DNA of 9,965 nucleotides from Bacteroidota bacterium. Lineage in GTDB: Bacteria; Bacteroidota; Bacteroidia; UBA7662. How positions within the stretch are numbered: the first letter of the stretch is position 1; every line of letters starts with the position of its first letter. Below the pieces are notes generated by a model. That model was given only the letters and a program-made list of their open reading frames with translations, searched no databases and had not been told where the DNA came from. Positions 7,452 to 9,965 of the stretch are shown here, in pieces. Both the position numbers and the translations under genes were made by a program. The stretch covers positions 1 through 9,965 of the forward strand of contig VGGT01000053.1 in assembly GCA_016868485.1 (NCBI GenBank), in the 5' to 3' direction.

Positions 7452-8794
7452 ATTCGGTCGAATAAACTGCGGGCCTGCCCCGAAATAAGTCCTGAGGACA
7501 CCATGCTTTGTTTTACACCAAGAATATCACCAATGGTGAGCACATTATCCATCAAAGAACCCACGGGATTGGTAGCGGAGCCGACTGTCATATTTTGGGG
7601 GACATTCGGACCCGCCATGAGGGTGAACACCCGCATCGAATTTTGGTCGCTGTGGTCGTAGGCAAACCAATCATTTTCATCCTTGATTGGATTCGGGTTC
7701 AGGTTGCGGCCATGCTCAGGAGAAACGATAAAAATGGTATTTCCGGCCATATCGGGTACTTGATTTTGGATGAAATTCCACAAGAACCCCACCGCATGGT
7801 CTGCCCTGTGCAGGGAGCGCAGGTAACCGGTAAAATTGCTGTGGCAGCCATCCACCGAATCCATATTCACCACGGTCAGCGCGGGTTTGAACGCTTTGAT
7901 GACCTCGCAGGCATAGCCAACGTTGCGGAGATCCCCGTTATCGGCCACGGGGGGCATAGTGATTTGCCCTTGCTGTTGCCGCGCGAAGGTGTCGCGAACA
8001 AAGGACCGGATCTGGTCTTTTTCCTCATCCGTGTTTCCGATTTCAGGCAATTGTATACCCCCAGACGACGTATAGGAGTTATTCAGAAAATACTTCATCT
8101 GCAACATGGGCTCGAGCTCCTCCTCGGGATGGTAGATGCGGGCGTTGCTGAGGTGCGTTCTGCCTGCGGGAGAAAATGTGACATTGGGCGCTAAAAAATT
8201 GCCGCCGTATTGTATGCCATAAGAGGGATGCTCGCTGTAATTGAGCAGTGGGATGCTGTTGCCAATTCGGTTACCGACAAACCAGACCTTACTCGCCGGT
8301 ATGCCCCCGTGTCGACGCAGGTATTCGAAAATGGTGGGCGACAAGGGTTTTTCTCGCAGACCTTGGCTTGCTCCTGTATTTCCGGTCAGCAGGGTATTGA
8401 GTCCAGAAAAATGACCAGCGGTCGTTGCCCGCACCTCAGGAAACAAAGTGCCCAGGCTCTGCAGTGTAGCGGGCAGAATGGCCGGAATGGGCGCGCTGCC
8501 CCTCGGTTCTCCAGCCACATCCGTTCCGTAGACGCGTTTAGCGGCAGGTTGGGCTCCATTCAGCATATTCAACATAATGTTACCTCCGACAGGGAACTGC
8601 TGAGAATCATCAAGGTAGCGTTGCAATACCGATTCCTGTTGCCGAACACCACCCGCGAACATTACATAAACGACGTGATTGGCCAATTGACGGCCCGTGG
8701 CGGCGAACAATCGGCCGCTGGGCAACAAATAGGGCAGAACCAATGTGCCCGCCGCTGTAAGTCCGGCTTTTTTAAGGAATGTTCGACGCTTCAT
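7448..8794 (-). CDS. Tat-exported DUF1501-like protein (alkaline phosphatase/sulfatase superfamily type)
   Basis: This 448-residue protein begins with a twin-arginine signal (KRRTFLKKAGL, then a hydrophobic run to about residue 32), so it is exported folded. The body resembles DUF1501-like members of the alkaline phosphatase superfamily: VVYVMFAGGVRQQES near the mature N-terminus, HFSGLNTLLTGNT (128-140), VNMDSVDGCHSNF (309-321), TIFIVSPEHGRN (353-364) with E360-H361, and DHSD (380-383). D312 or D315, H318, E360, H361 and H381 are candidate metal ligands. At the position where DUF1501 proteins usually have Asp after GG, this protein has E54 followed by S55. Enzyme activity is unproven for the family as a whole. 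It lies 48 bases after the upstream lipoprotein gene and overlaps the cytochrome-like gene by 4 bases. An alternative is a non-catalytic structural protein. Confidence 0.82.
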   Translation of the reverse strand: MKRRTFLKKAGLTAAGTLVLPYLLPSGRLFAATGRQLANHVVYVMFAGGVRQQESVLQRYLDDSQQFPVGGNIMLNMLNGAQPAAKRVYGTDVAGEPRGSAPIPAILPATLQSLGTLFPEVRATTAGHFSGLNTLLTGNTGASQGLREKPLSPTIFEYLRRHGGIPASKVWFVGNRIGNSIPLLNYSEHPSYGIQYGGNFLAPNVTFSPAGRTHLSNARIYHPEEELEPMLQMKYFLNNSYTSSGGIQLPEIGNTDEEKDQIRSFVRDTFARQQQGQITMPPVADNGDLRNVGYACEVIKAFKPALTVVNMDSVDGCHSNFTGYLRSLHRADHAVGFLWNFIQNQVPDMAGNTIFIVSPEHGRNLNPNPIKDENDWFAYDHSDQNSMRVFTLMAGPNVPQNMTVGSATNPVGSLMDNVLTIGDILGVKQSMVSSGLISGQARSLFDRI

Positions 8795-8842
8795 AGGGAA
8801 TGAACGAAATGGGGTCTTGACGTTTAGAGAAACAAAAAGGGC

Positions 8843-9343
8843 TTAATAGTATTGGTATTCGTTGCTGAGGGCAAAGCTCATGTAAATAATTTGAGGAGTC
8901 AGAAACGGGTGGGTTTGAATATAATTTCTGAACCAAGTTTTTTCGGCTTCGGTGGGCAGACGAATCAGGAACCTGCGGTAGGTATCGTTAATGAACCCAT
9001 CAACATCGGCGCGCATTTCTGTGTTGCTGGGAATTTCAACATCCGCCCGATTCATGAAGTTACTGAGTACAATCTCAAAGGCCACCTGTTGGTCGCCAAT
9101 CGACTCAATCAAATCACGGATTTCGACCAGTTGGTTGGCCGACAAGGCCCGCTGGAATAAATTCGCATAGAGTATCGAGATGTATTGCTCGACGCTTTTT
9201 TTCTTGTTTTTGCCGTAATTGACCCCCTCAACCTCTACCGGATTTACATCATAAACCACATACTCCTCTCGGCTGCATGAAACAAAAAGGAATCCAAACA
9301 GCAGGACACAAACTAAATTACGGATTGAAGTGGGCGTATTCAT
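8843..9343 (-). CDS. Lipoprotein with two DUF4214-like helical modules
   Basis: This 166-residue lipoprotein has lipobox FVSC (Cys23) after a clear hydrophobic signal. After a linker containing KNKKK (45-49), two helical modules are visible: 54-100 (ILYANLFQRALSANQLVEI) and 117-165 (FINDTYRRFLIRLPTEAEK ... FALSNEYQYY). The pattern of Tyr/Phe-rich helix, R-x-L-P-T-x-x-E, and a closing S-x-E-Y resembles DUF4214-type repeats and the helical parts of planctomycete DUF1549/DUF1553-like proteins; the match is by pattern only. No enzyme motif and no Cys beyond the lipobox region were seen. The gene overlaps the upstream, similar gene by 26 bases and is followed after 48 bases by the DUF1501-like gene. 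A protein-binding or scaffolding role on the membrane is a reasonable inference. Confidence 0.75.
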   Translation of the reverse strand: MNTPTSIRNLVCVLLFGFLFVSCSREEYVVYDVNPVEVEGVNYGKNKKKSVEQYISILYANLFQRALSANQLVEIRDLIESIGDQQVAFEIVLSNFMNRADVEIPSNTEMRADVDGFINDTYRRFLIRLPTEAEKTWFRNYIQTHPFLTPQIIYMSFALSNEYQYY

Positions 9344-9965
9344 CAGAAATCAGAATATTGAGTAGCGTGGTATGAAAATTTCGATCGGCGTTGAGTTGGA
9401 GCTGGGCCGAATACAATTCGGAAGTCGTTGGATCCCGGGCCAAAAGGGTTTTGTAGGCCCACACGACCCAGCCTTGCCAGAATTCGCGTTGGGCCACCAC
9501 AATTTGAATGTAGTCGGATTTGTTGCTGCCCGGCCGCCCAAACAAAGTAGAAGGCTGCGATGCATCAACCATAACATAGGCCCTTTCGAACTCATTCTGC
9601 GTTGGAAAACGAAAATACAGGTTGTCGAAGGTCGCATTGATGAAATTAAATGAATTCATATTGATGAAGTCATAAACCGGATTATCCACCATTCGGGCAC
9701 ATACACTATCCAATGTGACTCGGCCATATCGGTAGTCATATTCGCTTTGCATGATCCGCTCATACCGCGCCACATCCCCCCTCTTCTTATTGACCGCTGT
9801 GGTGTCTCCATTCAGTGAGTCGACCTGGATTCCGAAACGCAAAATTCCTATTTGCCCCAATAGATAGGAGTCACTCACCCCCTCCAGCAAGCGCACTTTG
9901 GTCATTTCATAGAAGCGACGGTAGTAGACCGATTGGTACGAAGAATCGCCTGCGGCCGGCACCGT
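9318..9965 (-). CDS. C-terminal part of a protein with two DUF4214-like helical modules, cut by right edge
   Basis: The frame is open to the right edge (the last three bases encode Thr), so the GTG at 9962 is not taken as the start and the N-terminus and any signal peptide are unseen. The visible 215 residues contain a Tyr/Arg-rich helical region (1-95), then NPVYDFINMNSFNFINATF (95-113) leading into module 1 (FDNLYFRFPTQNEFERAY), and module 2 (WVVWAYKTLLARDPTTSEL ... LISDEYAHF, 166-213). The modules follow the same pattern as those in the next gene. The family is not firmly recognised; C-terminal regions of planctomycete or myxobacterial cytochrome-associated proteins (DUF1549/DUF1588 types) look similar in style. 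The stop lies 26 bases inside the next gene, indicating coupled translation. It is the first visible gene of the operon, and the operon promoter is probably outside the window. Confidence 0.72.
   Translation of the reverse strand, partial: TVPAAGDSSYQSVYYRRFYEMTKVRLLEGVSDSYLLGQIGILRFGIQVDSLNGDTTAVNKKRGDVARYERIMQSEYDYRYGRVTLDSVCARMVDNPVYDFINMNSFNFINATFDNLYFRFPTQNEFERAYVMVDASQPSTLFGRPGSNKSDYIQIVVAQREFWQGWVVWAYKTLLARDPTTSELYSAQLQLNADRNFHTTLLNILISDEYAHFNP

Noticed and set aside
7508..8803. Two long plus-strand open frames (228 and 197 codons) opposite the DUF1501-like gene
   Set aside because: The minus-strand frame has a Tat signal and family motifs; the plus-strand translations show no recognisable domain and are antisense shadows.

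Overview
The window looks like a chromosomal segment of a Bacteroidota bacterium. The best evidence is the protein at 2640-6125, which ends in a type B sorting domain for the type IX secretion system (T9SS, the 'gliding motility-associated C-terminal domain'), a system confined to this phylum and close relatives. Several lipoproteins with short Bacteroidota-style lipoboxes, no consistent Shine-Dalgarno sites, and moderate base composition agree with this. I cannot place it below phylum. No RNA gene, transposase, integrase or CRISPR array was seen, and no stretch over 300 bases lacks a gene.

Layout, plus strand (1-2599): the C-terminal part of phosphatidate cytidylyltransferase (CdsA, cut by the left edge), then a two-gene unit. 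The first is a thioredoxin-fold (redoxin) lipoprotein. The second is a lipoprotein joining a mono-heme cytochrome c domain to a copper type II ascorbate-dependent monooxygenase-like domain (the PHM/DBM fold). Both should be anchored outside the cytoplasm and probably work together in an oxidative or copper-dependent reaction of unknown substrate.

Layout, minus strand (read from 9965 down to 2640): six tightly packed genes that look like one operon entering from beyond the right edge. In order they are: a right-truncated protein with two DUF4214-like helical modules; a lipoprotein with the same two-module plan; a Tat-exported protein resembling DUF1501/alkaline-phosphatase-superfamily proteins; a cytochrome-like lipoprotein with a CX4CH heme motif; a small lipoprotein with a DGDGD motif; and a 1161-residue T9SS cargo with a CUB-like domain and a chain of Cys-paired beta domains. 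Four of the five junctions overlap (26, 4, 20 and 4 bases) and the fifth gap is 48 bases.

The two units converge at 2600-2639. The combination of a DUF1501-like protein with cytochrome-like and helical-repeat partners recalls operons of Planctomycetes and Myxococcota that pair DUF1501/DUF1552 proteins with cytochrome/DUF1549/DUF1588-type proteins. Here it ends in a T9SS surface protein. That operon is the best candidate in the window for an undescribed cell-envelope system; its function cannot be read from sequence alone.
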